Assembly: GCF_036846205.1 (NCBI RefSeq) | Contig: NZ_DAIUCK010000002.1 | Location: 13,919-77,918, forward strand | Source: Rhabdothermincola sp036846205 | Lineage (GTDB): Bacteria; Actinomycetota; Acidimicrobiia; Acidimicrobiales; Acidimicrobilacustridaceae | Reading direction: 5' to 3' | Length of the DNA: 64,000 nt | The notes under the pieces: generated by a model | What the model was told of the DNA's origin: nothing | The model's database searches: none | The model's input: the letters and a program-made list of their open reading frames with translations, nothing else | Shown: in pieces, positions 33,631-43,317 of the stretch | Layout of the letters: each line of letters opens with the position of its first letter | How positions within the stretch are numbered: position 1 is the first letter of the stretch | Program-made: the position numbers and the translations under genes

Positions 33631-34884
33631 ATGCCGTTGCCGGCGCAGGGACGATCCAAGGACGACATCCTCGACGAGCTTCGGGCCAAGCAGGCTGGCG
33701 ACGTGCGCTGGCAGGACGGCAAGACCTTCGGGATGGTCTACGACGGCGGCCCGTCGCTGCATGAGGTGCAGGAGGCGGTGGCGGTCGAGTTCCTGCACGA
33801 GAACGCGCTGAACATCCTCGCCTTCCCCAGCCTCGGGGCTATGCAGTCGGAGGTGGTGCGCATCACCGCCGACCTGTTGCACGGTGGGCCCGATGCCGCC
33901 GGTTTCATGACCTCGGGTGGGACCGAGAGCATCCTGATGGCGGTCAAGTCGGCGCGCGAGCGGGGCCGGGCCGAGCGGGGGATCGAGCAGGCGAACCTGG
34001 TGGTGGCGGAGTCGGCGCACGCCGCGTTCCACAAGGGTGCCCACTACTTCGGCCTGGAGATGCGGAAGGTCCCCGTGCGGCCGGACTGGCGGGCCGACGT
34101 CGATGCCATGGCGGCCGCCATCGACGACAACACCGTGCTGGTCGTGGGCTCGGCGCCCCAGTACCCCCAAGGGGTCATCGACCCCATCGCCGAGCTGGCG
34201 GCCGTCGCCGCCGAGGCGGGCGCGAACTTCCACGTCGATGCCTGCATGGGGGGCTTCGTGCTGCCCTTCATGGAGGAGCTGGGCTACGAGCTGCCGCCGT
34301 GGGACTTCCGGGTCGAGGGCGTCACCAGCATCTCGGCCGACCTCCACAAGCTGGGCTACGCGCCGAAGGGCGCGTCGGTGATCGTGCACCGCGACAAGGA
34401 GCTGCGCCGCTACCAGACGTTCGTGTTCGACGGCTGGCTCGGTGGCTTCTACGCCTCACCCGGCATGCAGGGCACCCGGCCGGGGCTGCCGATCGCCCTG
34501 GCGTGGGCCACGTTGCAGCACCTGGGGATGGAGGGCTACCTGCGGCTCACGAAGATCGCCATCGACGCCGCCCGACGGATGGTCGAAGGCATCCGGGCGA
34601 TCGAGGGCCTCACGGTGCTCGGCGAGCCCGAGGCGCACCTGGTGGCCATCGCCGCCGAACCGGCACGGCCGGAGCCGCTGGACGTGTTCGCGGTCGGCGA
34701 CGCCCTCCTGGCCCGGGGCTGGTTCCACGATCGGCAGACCCCACCGGACTCGCTGCACGCCACCGTCAGCGCGGGGAACGCGCCCGTGATCGACGACTAC
34801 CTGCGCGACCTGGCGGCATGCGTGGCCGAGGTCGCCGGCACCCGGAGCGACGACCGCGCCACCACCTACGCCACCCTGGAATGA
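33631..34884 (+). CDS. PLP-dependent group II decarboxylase/sphingosine-phosphate-lyase-like enzyme
   Basis: 417 aa. FMTSGGTESILMAVKSARE binds the cofactor phosphate. AESAHAAFHKGAHYFG follows, then the metal-free Asp segment FHVDACMGGFVLPFME and the Schiff-base region SADLHKLGYAPKGASV, where the Lys of HK is the PLP anchor. The Cys-x-GG after HVDA and YAPKG are typical of the sphingosine-1-phosphate lyase branch rather than glutamate decarboxylase. It may cleave a phosphorylated amino-alcohol or decarboxylate an amino acid. It lies at the end of the amidohydrolase-surE operon and converges on the rRNA methylase gene. Confidence 0.88.
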   Translation: MPLPAQGRSKDDILDELRAKQAGDVRWQDGKTFGMVYDGGPSLHEVQEAVAVEFLHENALNILAFPSLGAMQSEVVRITADLLHGGPDAAGFMTSGGTESILMAVKSARERGRAERGIEQANLVVAESAHAAFHKGAHYFGLEMRKVPVRPDWRADVDAMAAAIDDNTVLVVGSAPQYPQGVIDPIAELAAVAAEAGANFHVDACMGGFVLPFMEELGYELPPWDFRVEGVTSISADLHKLGYAPKGASVIVHRDKELRRYQTFVFDGWLGGFYASPGMQGTRPGLPIALAWATLQHLGMEGYLRLTKIAIDAARRMVEGIRAIEGLTVLGEPEAHLVAIAAEPARPEPLDVFAVGDALLARGWFHDRQTPPDSLHATVSAGNAPVIDDYLRDLAACVAEVAGTRSDDRATTYATLE

Positions 34885-34919
34885 CCTGAGGCGATCAGGG
34901 GCTCCGACAGACACCCCGT

Positions 34920-36065
34920 TCAACCTGGTGTCCGCAGCTCGCCCGTGAGCAGGCTGACCGCCAGCGCGCCGTTCGAGGAGCGGATTCGTTCCTCGAACGG
35001 CACGGCCGCCTGTGCAGCCAGGCGCCGGTCCGTAACCAGCAAGCCGATCGACCATCCCGCGAACAGGGTGCGAGCGACCTGGCCGAGGCGGGCGTAGAGG
35101 TCACGTAGGTCACCACCGGAGGCGATCCGCTTACCGTAGGGCGGGTTGGTGAGAATCCAGCCGGGCGTGCTGGCGGGCGGCTGGAGCTCGGAGATGCTGG
35201 CTCGCTGCAGGTCGAGGTGGTGCGCGACCCCGGCGCGCTCGGCGTTCGCCGTCGCCGCCTCGATGGCCCCGGCGTCTCGGTCGCGTCCGACGATCACCAG
35301 CGTTCCGCACCGCTTGGCGGCCTCGCGCTCGGCCCGGCTGGCAGATGCGAGCACGCTGGCCCAGGTGCCCGGAGCGAAGCTCGGCCACCGCTGGAACGCG
35401 AACGCCCGGTCCGCTCCCGGTGGCCGACCAGTGCCGAGCAGTGCCGCTTCGATGGGGATGGTGCCGGACCCGCAGAACGGGTCGACGAGTGGTCGATCGG
35501 GCTGCCATCCCGTGGCGAGCAGCATCGCCGCAGCGAGGGTCTCCCGCAGCGGCGCCTTCGCGGTCGCCAGCCGCCAGCCGCGCCGGTGCAGGGCCTCGCC
35601 GGAGCTGTCGACGCTGATCGTGAACGCGTCTCGCCGCACTCGGACCACAAAAAGCTGCTCGCTCGTCGCGTCGCCGGACGGCGCATGACCAGTGACGTGC
35701 TCCGCCACGGCCCCCAGGCGTTGCCCGATTGCGCCGGTGTGGTAGAGGCGCGACGAGCGCGAGCTCACTCGGAACACCGGCCGGGTACCTGGTCCGAGCC
35801 AGCTCGCCCAGTCCACCCGCCGCGCTGCTCGCTCCAGCTCGGCGAACGACCGGGCTTCGAACCGGGCAGCCCGCACCACGACCCGAGTGGCGACCCGCGA
35901 CCAGAGGTTCGCGGCGTACAGCTCGCGGGTGGTGGCTCGGAACGCCACACCGCCGGTGCCGACCCGTCCCCGGATGCCGAGCCGTCTGAGCTCTCCCTCG
36001 AGCAACTGCTCGAGCCCGGGGGTGCACACCGCGAACGCGTCGTGGCGGGACGAAGGCGAGGGCAC
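34920..36065 (-). CDS. THUMP-domain rRNA guanine-N2 methyltransferase (RlmL-like)
   Basis: 381 aa. The N-terminal ferredoxin-like and THUMP domains run to about residue 165 (AVCTPGLEQLLEGELRRLGI, LFVVRVRRDAFTISVDSSGEALHRRGWR). A Rossmann methyltransferase follows with LVDPFCGSGTIPIEAALL (motif I) and the catalytic ILTNPPYGKRI (NPPY). This is the single-domain N-terminal RlmL type that makes m2G in 23S rRNA. The RlmK part found fused in E. coli is absent. It converges on the PLP enzyme gene and follows the EthD-like gene by 10 bp. Confidence 0.88.
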   Translation of the reverse strand: MPSPSSRHDAFAVCTPGLEQLLEGELRRLGIRGRVGTGGVAFRATTRELYAANLWSRVATRVVVRAARFEARSFAELERAARRVDWASWLGPGTRPVFRVSSRSSRLYHTGAIGQRLGAVAEHVTGHAPSGDATSEQLFVVRVRRDAFTISVDSSGEALHRRGWRLATAKAPLRETLAAAMLLATGWQPDRPLVDPFCGSGTIPIEAALLGTGRPPGADRAFAFQRWPSFAPGTWASVLASASRAEREAAKRCGTLVIVGRDRDAGAIEAATANAERAGVAHHLDLQRASISELQPPASTPGWILTNPPYGKRIASGGDLRDLYARLGQVARTLFAGWSIGLLVTDRRLAAQAAVPFEERIRSSNGALAVSLLTGELRTPG

Positions 36066-36075
36066 GATGGGTACG

Positions 36076-36795
36076 TCAGCCCCGCACCAGGTACTCGCTC
36101 ATGGTGTAGGTCCGCAGGGTGGTCGAATCGCAGAAGACCTTCATGCTGTCGAGCATGACCCGGATGTTCTCCGCCAACTCGTCACCGTTGGCGGTACCGA
36201 AGAACCGGAACGGATCGGTCAGGTGCTCGACGGTCGGCCAATCCTCCTCCACGATGGCTCGCAGTGGGGGAGCGCCCGGGGTCAGCCGGCGAGCCACCGC
36301 GTTGCGCACGTAACGGACGCGGGGCTGCATCGCTGCCGACATGGTCGACTGGTGCTCGTACCAGTGAGCGTAGAACGTCTCGTCGTCGAGCCCGGGCTTC
36401 TTGTCGAACACCGTGAGCACGCACACGCCGGGGGAGCGATCGCCGTCCGGCCAGTCTCGGGCGCTGGGCCAGTGCGGGGTGGAGCCGTAGTCCTCGAGTA
36501 GCGACTCGGTGACGAGGTAGCCGGCACGGCGGACGCCCAGACCGCCCAGCACGGACTCGAACGGCCCGCGCCGATCATGGGCGTCGAGCCAGATGGAGAA
36601 TGCGGCCCGGATCGGCAGCTCGTCGTCGGGCACCGGCACGGGCGGCGGGATCTGGGCACCGGCATCATCGACGGCGACCCAGAGTGCCGATGGTTCGAGA
36701 TGGAGCAGCTCGCCGGTAATCTGTTGCACCTGTTCGCCGTACTCGGCGGGGTCGATGCTCGGTCGATCCCACACCAGGTAGACGAGCTTCTCCAC
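36076..36795 (-). CDS. EthD-like dimeric alpha/beta-barrel protein
   Basis: 239 aa. The N-terminal half starts EKLVYLVWDRPSIDPAEYGEQV. The second half repeats the fold with CVLTVFDKKPGLDDETFYAHWYEHQSTMS, a ferredoxin-like pattern ending in a TDPFRFFGTANGDELAENIRVM helix. EthD-domain proteins accompany P450s and oxidoreductases and may bind small ligands; activity here is unknown. The GTG at 36795 was preferred because GGGGAGG lies six bases before it. An in-frame ATG 15 bases upstream would place that site within the coding region. Confidence 0.7.
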   Translation of the reverse strand: MEKLVYLVWDRPSIDPAEYGEQVQQITGELLHLEPSALWVAVDDAGAQIPPPVPVPDDELPIRAAFSIWLDAHDRRGPFESVLGGLGVRRAGYLVTESLLEDYGSTPHWPSARDWPDGDRSPGVCVLTVFDKKPGLDDETFYAHWYEHQSTMSAAMQPRVRYVRNAVARRLTPGAPPLRAIVEEDWPTVEHLTDPFRFFGTANGDELAENIRVMLDSMKVFCDSTTLRTYTMSEYLVRG

Positions 36796-36880
36796 GACGG
36801 ACCTCCCCATTCAGGTGACGAGCGTGCGCTCGGCACGGTACTGGAATGCGAGAGAATGCAGCGATGATCGCTGGGGCCAG

Positions 36881-38803
36881 ATGACCGCGCCGACCACCGC
36901 CTCGCTGACCACCGCCTCGCGCACTGCGGTCCCGCCGCTCTCGACCCGGCTGCCCTACATGCCGGGTCTCGACGGGCTACGGGCGCTCGCGGTCATCTCG
37001 GTACTCGTCTATCACGCCGGCTACGGGTGGGCTTCCGGCGGGTTCCTCGGGGTCGAGGTGTTCTTCGTCATCAGCGGCTACCTCATCACCGCGCTGCTGC
37101 TGGCCGAATGGCGCGACTCGGGATCGATCGCCCTTCGAGAGTTCTGGTTGCGCCGGGCTCGGCGCCTGCTCCCGGCGTTGTTCCTGCTGCTGGTCCTGGT
37201 CAGCGCGGTCGCGGTGATCTTCCTTCCCGACGAAGTGGCCAGCCTGCGCGGTGATGTCCTGTCCGCGATCGCCTACGTGACCAACTGGAACTTCATCATC
37301 GGCCAGAAGTCCTACTTCGAGTTCGTCGGCCGGCCCTCGCTCGTCACCCACCTGTGGTCGCTCGCGGTTGAGGAGCAGTTCTACCTGGTGTGGCCGCTGG
37401 TGTTCATCGGCGGCATGAAGCTGCTCGGCCGGCGCCTGTTCCCGGTGGCGGTCCTCGCCGCCGCGCTCGGCTCGGTGGCGCTGATGTGGGTGCTGTTCGA
37501 CCCGAACGCCGGCGACCCGTCCCGCGTCTACTACGGCACCGACACCCGCGCTGCCGGGCTGCTCCTCGGATGTGTCCTGGCCTTCGTGTGGTCCCCCTGG
37601 CGGCTCCGGCGAGATGTCGGTCGCGGCGCGGCGGTTGTGCTCGACACGGTGGGAGCGACCGCCCTGCTGGTGCTCGGGTACCAGCTGATGTCGACCGGCG
37701 AGTTCGACCCGGCGCTCTACCAGGGGGGCTTCCTGCGGCTCGACCTCGTCACCCTGGTGGTGATCGCCGTGGCGGTCCACCCGGCGGCGCACCTCGGCCG
37801 GGTGCTCGGGATCGCGCCGATGCGATGGATCGGGGTGCGCTCGTACGGCATCTACCTGTTCCACTGGCCCGTGTACCAGCTCACCCGCCCGGGCATCGAC
37901 GTCTCCTTCGACGGGGTGCCGCTGTTTGCGCTGCGGCTGGCGATCACCCTGGCGTTGGCCGAGCTGTCGTACCGGTTCGTGGAGCTGCCGATCCGGCGCG
38001 GGGCGCTGGGCCGGCGCTGGCGGGAGCTCCGCTCGGCGGTCGGCGAGCGGCAGCAGCAGCTCAGGTTGCGGTGGGTCACAGCTGGCACTGCCGGATTCGC
38101 CCTGCTCGGACTGCTGGCCGCGTCCGTTGCGCTGGCCAAGCCTCCCCCGCCACCTGACTACCTGGCAGTCGGCTCCACCGGGCCCATCATCGAGCTCCCG
38201 CAGCTCACCACCACCACCGACCCGGCGACCACGACCACCACCACCCCGACCACCACGGCGGTCGACCCCGCTTCGGTTCCGGTGGTCACCGAGCCTCCCA
38301 CCACCGTCGCGTCCTCGCCGCCGCCGGTGACCATCGCGCCCACCGCGACGGTCACCGCCGTGGGGGATTCGGTGATGCTCGGTGCGGCATCGACTCTGCA
38401 GGCGCTCGGGCCCGGTGTGCAGGTCGACGCGGCCGTCGGACGGCAGGTGCAGGTGGGGTTGGAGATGCTCACCTGGTATCGCGACGCCGGGCTGCTGGGC
38501 CAGACCGTGGTGGTGCACCTGGGGAACAACGGTACGTTCACCGCTGCCCAGTTCGACCGCCTGGTGGAGCTGCTCGCCGGGCATCGGGTCATCGTGCTCA
38601 CCGTGAAGGTGCCGCGCGGCTGGGAGGCGCCGAACAACCAGGTCATCTTCGAGGGGGTGCAGCGCCACCCCTCGGTGGAGCTGATCGACTGGAAGTCCAT
38701 CGGGGAGGCGCACCCCGAGTTCTTCTACGACGACGGCATGCACTTACGCCCCGAGGGGGCCCGCTTCTATGCGGACACCATCGGGTACGTGCTCAACGGT
38801 TGA
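36881..38803 (+). CDS. Acyltransferase-3/SGNH cell-surface O-acyltransferase (OatA-like)
   Basis: 640 aa. The N-terminal roughly 370 residues are a ten-span acyltransferase-3 domain, with ALAVISVLVYHAGYGWASGGFLGVEVFFVISGYL, LRRARRLLPALFLLLV and LWSLAVEEQFYLVWPLVF. One more span (about 400-420) leads to a Thr/Pro-rich linker of about 60 residues. The C-terminal SGNH hydrolase domain has VTAVGDSVMLG (Ser), LGNNGTF (Asn) and DDGMHLRPEG (Asp/His). OatA/OafB-type proteins transfer acyl groups across the membrane onto peptidoglycan or other glycans. The ATG at 36881 was chosen. The upstream neighbour is the divergent EthD-like gene. Confidence 0.9.
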   Translation: MTAPTTASLTTASRTAVPPLSTRLPYMPGLDGLRALAVISVLVYHAGYGWASGGFLGVEVFFVISGYLITALLLAEWRDSGSIALREFWLRRARRLLPALFLLLVLVSAVAVIFLPDEVASLRGDVLSAIAYVTNWNFIIGQKSYFEFVGRPSLVTHLWSLAVEEQFYLVWPLVFIGGMKLLGRRLFPVAVLAAALGSVALMWVLFDPNAGDPSRVYYGTDTRAAGLLLGCVLAFVWSPWRLRRDVGRGAAVVLDTVGATALLVLGYQLMSTGEFDPALYQGGFLRLDLVTLVVIAVAVHPAAHLGRVLGIAPMRWIGVRSYGIYLFHWPVYQLTRPGIDVSFDGVPLFALRLAITLALAELSYRFVELPIRRGALGRRWRELRSAVGERQQQLRLRWVTAGTAGFALLGLLAASVALAKPPPPPDYLAVGSTGPIIELPQLTTTTDPATTTTTTPTTTAVDPASVPVVTEPPTTVASSPPPVTIAPTATVTAVGDSVMLGAASTLQALGPGVQVDAAVGRQVQVGLEMLTWYRDAGLLGQTVVVHLGNNGTFTAAQFDRLVELLAGHRVIVLTVKVPRGWEAPNNQVIFEGVQRHPSVELIDWKSIGEAHPEFFYDDGMHLRPEGARFYADTIGYVLNG

Positions 38804-38892
38804 CCCCGCTCGACCGGTGGTCGCCGGCGCGGGATCGTTCGCCGCATCGAGCTAAGGTGAGCGGCGTTCGTTTTTGTTGAGGGGAGACGGGG

Positions 38893-41145
38893 ATGAAGCG
38901 GCTGTCGGGGGTCGTCGTGGCGCTGGCGCTGGTGGCGGCGGCGTGCACCTCGGGAGGCGGAGGAGAGAAGACGGTCGCTGCCGCCTTCTCCGTCACGCCG
39001 GGGGTCAACCAGGTGACCGTCACCGGGGCGCAGCCCGGCGAGCAGCTCACCCTCGTCTCACCCGCGGGGGAGGAGCTGGCCACGCTCACCGCGGATGCCC
39101 ACGGCCAAGCGGTGTTCCTCTACCTGGAGGAGCAGGCGAGCGGCGTGGAGCCCGGCGACGGGTACACGGTGCGGGACGAGACCGCCTCACCGGTCGAGCA
39201 GGCAGGTCCCTTCCGAGTGCTCGGGGTCGGCGACACCCCGCCGGTCGAGCACTACGAGCGCCAGCGCATCGGTGAAGGATTCGGCTACGTGGAGATGCGC
39301 GACGGTGTCCAGCTGTCGGTGATGGTGCGCTTCCCCAACAAGGACCTCTACGGGGAAGGCCCCTACCCGACGGTGATCGAGTACTCCGGCTACTCGCCGT
39401 CGAACCCGTCGAGCCCCGAACCGGGCACCAGCATCGCCAACCTCCTGGGCTTCGCCACGGTCGGGGTCAACATGCGCGGCACCGGTTGCTCCGGTGGAGT
39501 GTTCGACATCTTCAGCCCCGCTCAGCAGGCTGACGGCTACGACGTGGTGGAGGCCATCGCTCGCCAGCCGTGGGTGCTGCACAACAAGGTGGGCATGGTC
39601 GGCCTGTCGTACTCGGGAATCTCGCAGCTCTACGTGGCGTCCACCCGCCCGCCGAGCCTGGCGGCCATCACCCCGCTGTCGGTGATCGAGGACCCGTGGC
39701 GTCAACTGTGGCCGGGTGGCATCTACAACAGTGGTTTCACTCGCCAGTGGTTGGCCGAGCGGGATCGCCAGGCCTCCCCGGGGGGCCAGTCGTGGGTCAG
39801 CGACCGGGTCGCGGAAGGCGATCAGACCTGCGCCGGCAACCTGGTGCTGCGGGAGCAGAACCTCGACTTCGAGGCATTCTCACGGCGGCTGGTCGACCGG
39901 CCCGACGCCATCGACGACCGCCGGCTGGCGCTGCTGGTGCCCAATATCGAGGTCCCCGTGTACCTCACGGGTGCATGGCAGGACGAGCAGACCGGTCCCG
40001 CGTTCGCCACCATGCTCGACCGCTTCACCGGTACCGACCAGAAGCGGTTCACCCTCTTCAACGGGCGTCATCCCGACGGCTACAGCCCGATGGTGCTCAC
40101 CCGCTGGTACGAGTTCCTGCAGTTCTACGTGGCCCAGCGGGTACCGAGACTCTCGCCGCTGGTGCGGGCCGCGGCGCCGGCGGCGTTCAAGGACGCGTTC
40201 GGGGTCGACGGCTTGGGTTTCGAGCCCGACCGGTTCGCCCAGTACGGCGACGACCAGTACGACGAGGCGCTCGCCGCCTACCAGGCCGAGCCACAGGTTC
40301 GCATCCTGTTCGAATCCGGGGCGGCCGGCCCGGTACCGGGTGCGCCGGCCTACCGCTTCGAGGCCACCTTCGACACCTTCCCGCCATCGTCGGTCGAGGC
40401 ACGCCGCTGGTACTTCGGGCCCGACGAGTCCCTCACCGACGCCCCGCCCGCAAGCGGAGGCAGTGACGGGTTCGTCTTCGACCCCGAGGCGGGCTCCACC
40501 CCCTACACCACGGCAGCGGCGCACGACTTCATCAAGCCCTTGGTGCCCGCTGACTGGACCCAGGCACCCGACGGCGCCTCGCTGTCATACCTGACTGCTC
40601 CGTTCGCCGACGATGTGGTCATGGCCGGTCCCGGCTACGCGGATCTGTGGTTGCGCACCAGCGAGTCCGACGTCGACCTGGAGGTGGTGGTCAGCATCGT
40701 GCAACCCGATGGCAGCGAGTACTACGTGCAGAACGGCCTGCTGCGGGCCAGCGGGCGAAAGATCGACGAGAGCCGCTCGCACGGGCTGTACATCGAGCAG
40801 AGCTTCCGGGCCGCCGACCGCGAGCCGTTGCCGGCGAACGAGTGGGTGGAGGTCAAGGTGCCGATCTACCCGTTCGCGCAGGTGTTCCGGGCGGGCAGCC
40901 GGCTGCGGATCCAGGTCAACACCCCTGGGCGCGACACCCCGCTGTGGCAGTTCGAGAACCCGGCGCCCAGCCGAGCGGATGCGGTCTACGAGATCGGCCG
41001 CTCCCCCGAGCATCCCTCGGGGGTCGTGCTGCCGGCGGTGAAGGCGTTCCCGGTGGCCATCCCCGCCGGCTTCCCGCCGTGCCCGTCGCTGCGGGGGCAG
41101 GTCTGCCGGCCGTTCGTGCCCACGAAGAACCGGGTCGTCAGCTGA
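38893..41145 (+). CDS. CocE/NonD family serine hydrolase, lipoprotein
   Basis: 750 aa. The lipoprotein signal SGVVVALALVAAACTSGGGG places the lipid Cys near residue 19. A roughly 110-residue N-terminal domain precedes the alpha/beta-hydrolase: RDGVQLSVMVRFPNKD, YPTVIEYSGYSPSN and the nucleophile elbow VGLSYSGIS. A later acid/His region (AWQDEQTGPAFA, NGRHPDGYSPM) follows. The C-terminal jelly roll (DLEVVVSIVQPDGSEYYVQNG through RIQVNTPGRDTP) is the X-Pro dipeptidyl-peptidase C-domain. The protein is an extracellular, membrane-anchored esterase or peptidase. GAGGGGAGACGGGG precedes the ATG. Confidence 0.9.
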   Translation: MKRLSGVVVALALVAAACTSGGGGEKTVAAAFSVTPGVNQVTVTGAQPGEQLTLVSPAGEELATLTADAHGQAVFLYLEEQASGVEPGDGYTVRDETASPVEQAGPFRVLGVGDTPPVEHYERQRIGEGFGYVEMRDGVQLSVMVRFPNKDLYGEGPYPTVIEYSGYSPSNPSSPEPGTSIANLLGFATVGVNMRGTGCSGGVFDIFSPAQQADGYDVVEAIARQPWVLHNKVGMVGLSYSGISQLYVASTRPPSLAAITPLSVIEDPWRQLWPGGIYNSGFTRQWLAERDRQASPGGQSWVSDRVAEGDQTCAGNLVLREQNLDFEAFSRRLVDRPDAIDDRRLALLVPNIEVPVYLTGAWQDEQTGPAFATMLDRFTGTDQKRFTLFNGRHPDGYSPMVLTRWYEFLQFYVAQRVPRLSPLVRAAAPAAFKDAFGVDGLGFEPDRFAQYGDDQYDEALAAYQAEPQVRILFESGAAGPVPGAPAYRFEATFDTFPPSSVEARRWYFGPDESLTDAPPASGGSDGFVFDPEAGSTPYTTAAAHDFIKPLVPADWTQAPDGASLSYLTAPFADDVVMAGPGYADLWLRTSESDVDLEVVVSIVQPDGSEYYVQNGLLRASGRKIDESRSHGLYIEQSFRAADREPLPANEWVEVKVPIYPFAQVFRAGSRLRIQVNTPGRDTPLWQFENPAPSRADAVYEIGRSPEHPSGVVLPAVKAFPVAIPAGFPPCPSLRGQVCRPFVPTKNRVVS

Positions 41146-41192
41146 GTCGGGTCGTCGGCTGAACCCGGCGAGCGCCCGGGTGCCGGCCGGAC

Positions 41193-42314
41193 TCAGCCGT
41201 CGAGCACCGCGGAGGCGACCAGCTCCTCGAGGCGACGGTCGTCGTACCAGCTGAGCTGGAGTTGCTTGGCTCGCCGGAAGTAGAGCTGAATGTCGTATTC
41301 CAGGGTGAAGCCCACCCCGCCGAAGATCTGCTGGGCCACGGCGGTGACATCGCGGAACGTCTGGCAGGCGAACAGCTTGGCCATCGGTGCCAGCCGGTCG
41401 ATCGGCCGGCCGGTTGACCGGGCCCACGCCGCCTCGTACACCAGTAGCGTGCCGCCGTCGACGGTGGTCTTGGCGTCGGCCAGGTAGTGGGCGAGGGCCT
41501 GGAACGCACCGAGCGGCTTGCCGAACTGCTCCCGGTCCTTGGCGTACTGGACGGTGATCTCCAGCGCGTACTGCGCGCCACCCATGGCCTGGGCCGCCAG
41601 GGGGATCAGCCCGTCGAGCATGGTGTCGGACCAGGTCTGCCAGCCGGAGCCCGCGGCGCCGATGCGGTCGTCCGTGTCGACCCGCACGCCGGAGAAGCTC
41701 ACCGCGTACTGGGTGTCGGAGGCGATGGTGAACTGCTGCTCGAGACTCACGCCGTCCGTGTTCGGGTCGACCAGGAACAGGTCAACCTCGCCTCCGCCGG
41801 TGCGAGCCAGCACCACCAGGCGGTCGGCGGAGGACGCGAAGGGGACGTGCCACTTCGTGCCGTCGAGCACGAAGCCGTCACCATCGGGGCGGGCCCGGAG
41901 CTGCACACCCTCGGGACCGAAGCCACCGCGGGGCTCCAGCCACGCCGTGCTGAGGATGGCCTCACCCCGGGCGATCCTCGGGAGCCAGGTGCGCTTCTGG
42001 TCCTCGGAGCCTGATCGCTCCAGCACGCCGGCGCTCATCACCGCGCTCACGAAGTGCGGTGAAGGAGCGAGCGCCCGGCCGAGCTCCTCGTAGACGATCG
42101 CCGCCTCCAGCATGGTCATGCCGGAACCGCCGTACTCCGCCGGCAGGGCGAGACCGATCAGATCCAGCTCCGCGAGCTGCTTCCAGAACGGCGCCGGGTA
42201 GCCGACCGGGTCGTCCTCGAGCTGGCGGACGACCTCGAGCGAGGCGAGGTCACTGCACACGCCTCGGACCATCTCCCGGAGCATCTGCTGCTCGTCGCTG
42301 AAGTCCAGATCCAT
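41193..42314 (-). CDS. Acyl-CoA dehydrogenase, short form with degenerate active site
   Basis: 373 aa. LDFSDEQQMLREMVRGVCSD is a typical FadE start, and PAEYGGSGMTMLEAAIVYEELGRA follows. Where a usual dehydrogenase has an E-G-T/S-E-I-Q loop near the C-terminus, this one has FGGVGFTLEYDIQLYFRRAKQLQLSW, the form found in one subunit of the alpha2-beta2 FadE enzymes used on steroids and other bulky substrates. It probably pairs with the dehydrogenase at 44483 (inference). It is the last gene of the leftward arm, 8 bp after the MaoC gene. Confidence 0.85.
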   Translation of the reverse strand: MDLDFSDEQQMLREMVRGVCSDLASLEVVRQLEDDPVGYPAPFWKQLAELDLIGLALPAEYGGSGMTMLEAAIVYEELGRALAPSPHFVSAVMSAGVLERSGSEDQKRTWLPRIARGEAILSTAWLEPRGGFGPEGVQLRARPDGDGFVLDGTKWHVPFASSADRLVVLARTGGGEVDLFLVDPNTDGVSLEQQFTIASDTQYAVSFSGVRVDTDDRIGAAGSGWQTWSDTMLDGLIPLAAQAMGGAQYALEITVQYAKDREQFGKPLGAFQALAHYLADAKTTVDGGTLLVYEAAWARSTGRPIDRLAPMAKLFACQTFRDVTAVAQQIFGGVGFTLEYDIQLYFRRAKQLQLSWYDDRRLEELVASAVLDG

Positions 42315-42322
42315 GCGGTCTC

Positions 42323-42799
42323 CTAGGGCTTCCACTGGTCGCCGCGTCGGCGCCAGGGGTTGTCGTCGGGGGAGGTGGGCACCGCCACTCGGGCGGTGCA
42401 CTCGGTCTTGAGCTCGCCGTCGACGGTGAGCGTGATGCGCAGCTCGACCCAACCGCAGCCGGTGTCGTCGACGGTGGTGGCGTCGACCACGCCGGCGAGG
42501 GTCATGGTGTCGCCGGGGAACACCGAGCCCTTCATGCGGAACGTCATCCGGCCCAGCCGGCCGGTGGGACCGGTCCAGTCGGTGACGTAGCGCTCGAACC
42601 ACGCGGCCTGGTTCGGGGTGTTCATGAAGATGTCCCGGGTGCCGTTGCGGTTGACGGCGAAGTCGTGGTCGTGGTGCATCGGGCGCCAGTCCCGGGCCGC
42701 GAGGGCGCCCAGCACGATCGTGGTGGCGGTCACGTCGTAGCGCAGCGGTGGAAGGGCGTCGCCCTCGCTGACGTCGCCGAGGGTCAGCCGCGCCGTCAC
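42323..42799 (-). CDS. MaoC-like hot-dog dehydratase, C-terminal-type half
   Basis: 158 aa. A single hot-dog fold with a divergent hydratase-2 motif in ARDWRPMHHDHDFAVNRNGTRDIFMNT, in which Asp and His are the presumed catalytic pair. The start GTG overlaps the preceding stop (GTGA at 42796-42799), so it is coupled to the other hydratase half. Paired small MaoC proteins form heteromeric enoyl-CoA hydratases in actinobacterial steroid side-chain degradation. This pair fits that scheme by arrangement. Confidence 0.82.
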   Translation of the reverse strand: MTARLTLGDVSEGDALPPLRYDVTATTIVLGALAARDWRPMHHDHDFAVNRNGTRDIFMNTPNQAAWFERYVTDWTGPTGRLGRMTFRMKGSVFPGDTMTLAGVVDATTVDDTGCGWVELRITLTVDGELKTECTARVAVPTSPDDNPWRRRGDQWKP

Positions 42800-43317
42800 G
42801 GTTCCCTCCGGTAGCCGAATCCGGTGTAGCTCTCGACCCCCACCAGCTCGTCGCGCTGGTTGACGTACTCGACGTCGATCACCCAGAAGCGACCCGTGCC
42901 CAGCTTGGTGGTCTTCGGGGCGCTGACCGAGCGCAGGATCTGACGGGTCCGCAGGCGGTCGCCGGGTCGCACGGGCTCGTGGAACACGATGGTGTTGTCG
43001 GTCATGACCGCCTCGGGCAGGCCGAAGCGCTCCTTCAGGTCGAAGTGCACCTGGAGCGGCAGCGCCTGCTCCGTGCGTCCCGGGGCCCAATGGTGGGGAC
43101 GGAACCACACCGAAAGCATGGTGGGCGGCGCGATCGGCCCGCCGGTGATCTCCTCGGCCACCTCGTCGTCCCAGAACAGCGGGTTGCCGTTCTCCACCGA
43201 TGCGCAGCTGGTCCAGATGTAGCCCCGCTCGACCGGGAACTCACCGGCTACCTCGTACTGGACTTGGCCGATGAGTGCCGCGACGTCCTCGGGCAGGTCG
43301 GTCTCGGTGGTCGTCAC
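42796..43317 (-). CDS. MaoC/FAS1-type dehydratase N-terminal-like protein
   Basis: 173 aa. The N-terminal hot-dog type domain has EFPVERGYIWTSCASVENGNPLFWDDEVA and GGPIAPPTMLSVWFRPHHW, then HEPVRPGDRLRTRQIL. This is the non-catalytic-looking half that pairs with a short MaoC protein. Its GTG overlaps the preceding CoA-transferase stop (GTGA at 43314-43317), and its own stop overlaps the next start. Three genes in a row linked by 4-bp overlaps indicate tight coupling. Probable function: subunit of a heteromeric enoyl-CoA hydratase. Confidence 0.82.
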   Translation of the reverse strand: MTTTETDLPEDVAALIGQVQYEVAGEFPVERGYIWTSCASVENGNPLFWDDEVAEEITGGPIAPPTMLSVWFRPHHWAPGRTEQALPLQVHFDLKERFGLPEAVMTDNTIVFHEPVRPGDRLRTRQILRSVSAPKTTKLGTGRFWVIDVEYVNQRDELVGVESYTGFGYRREP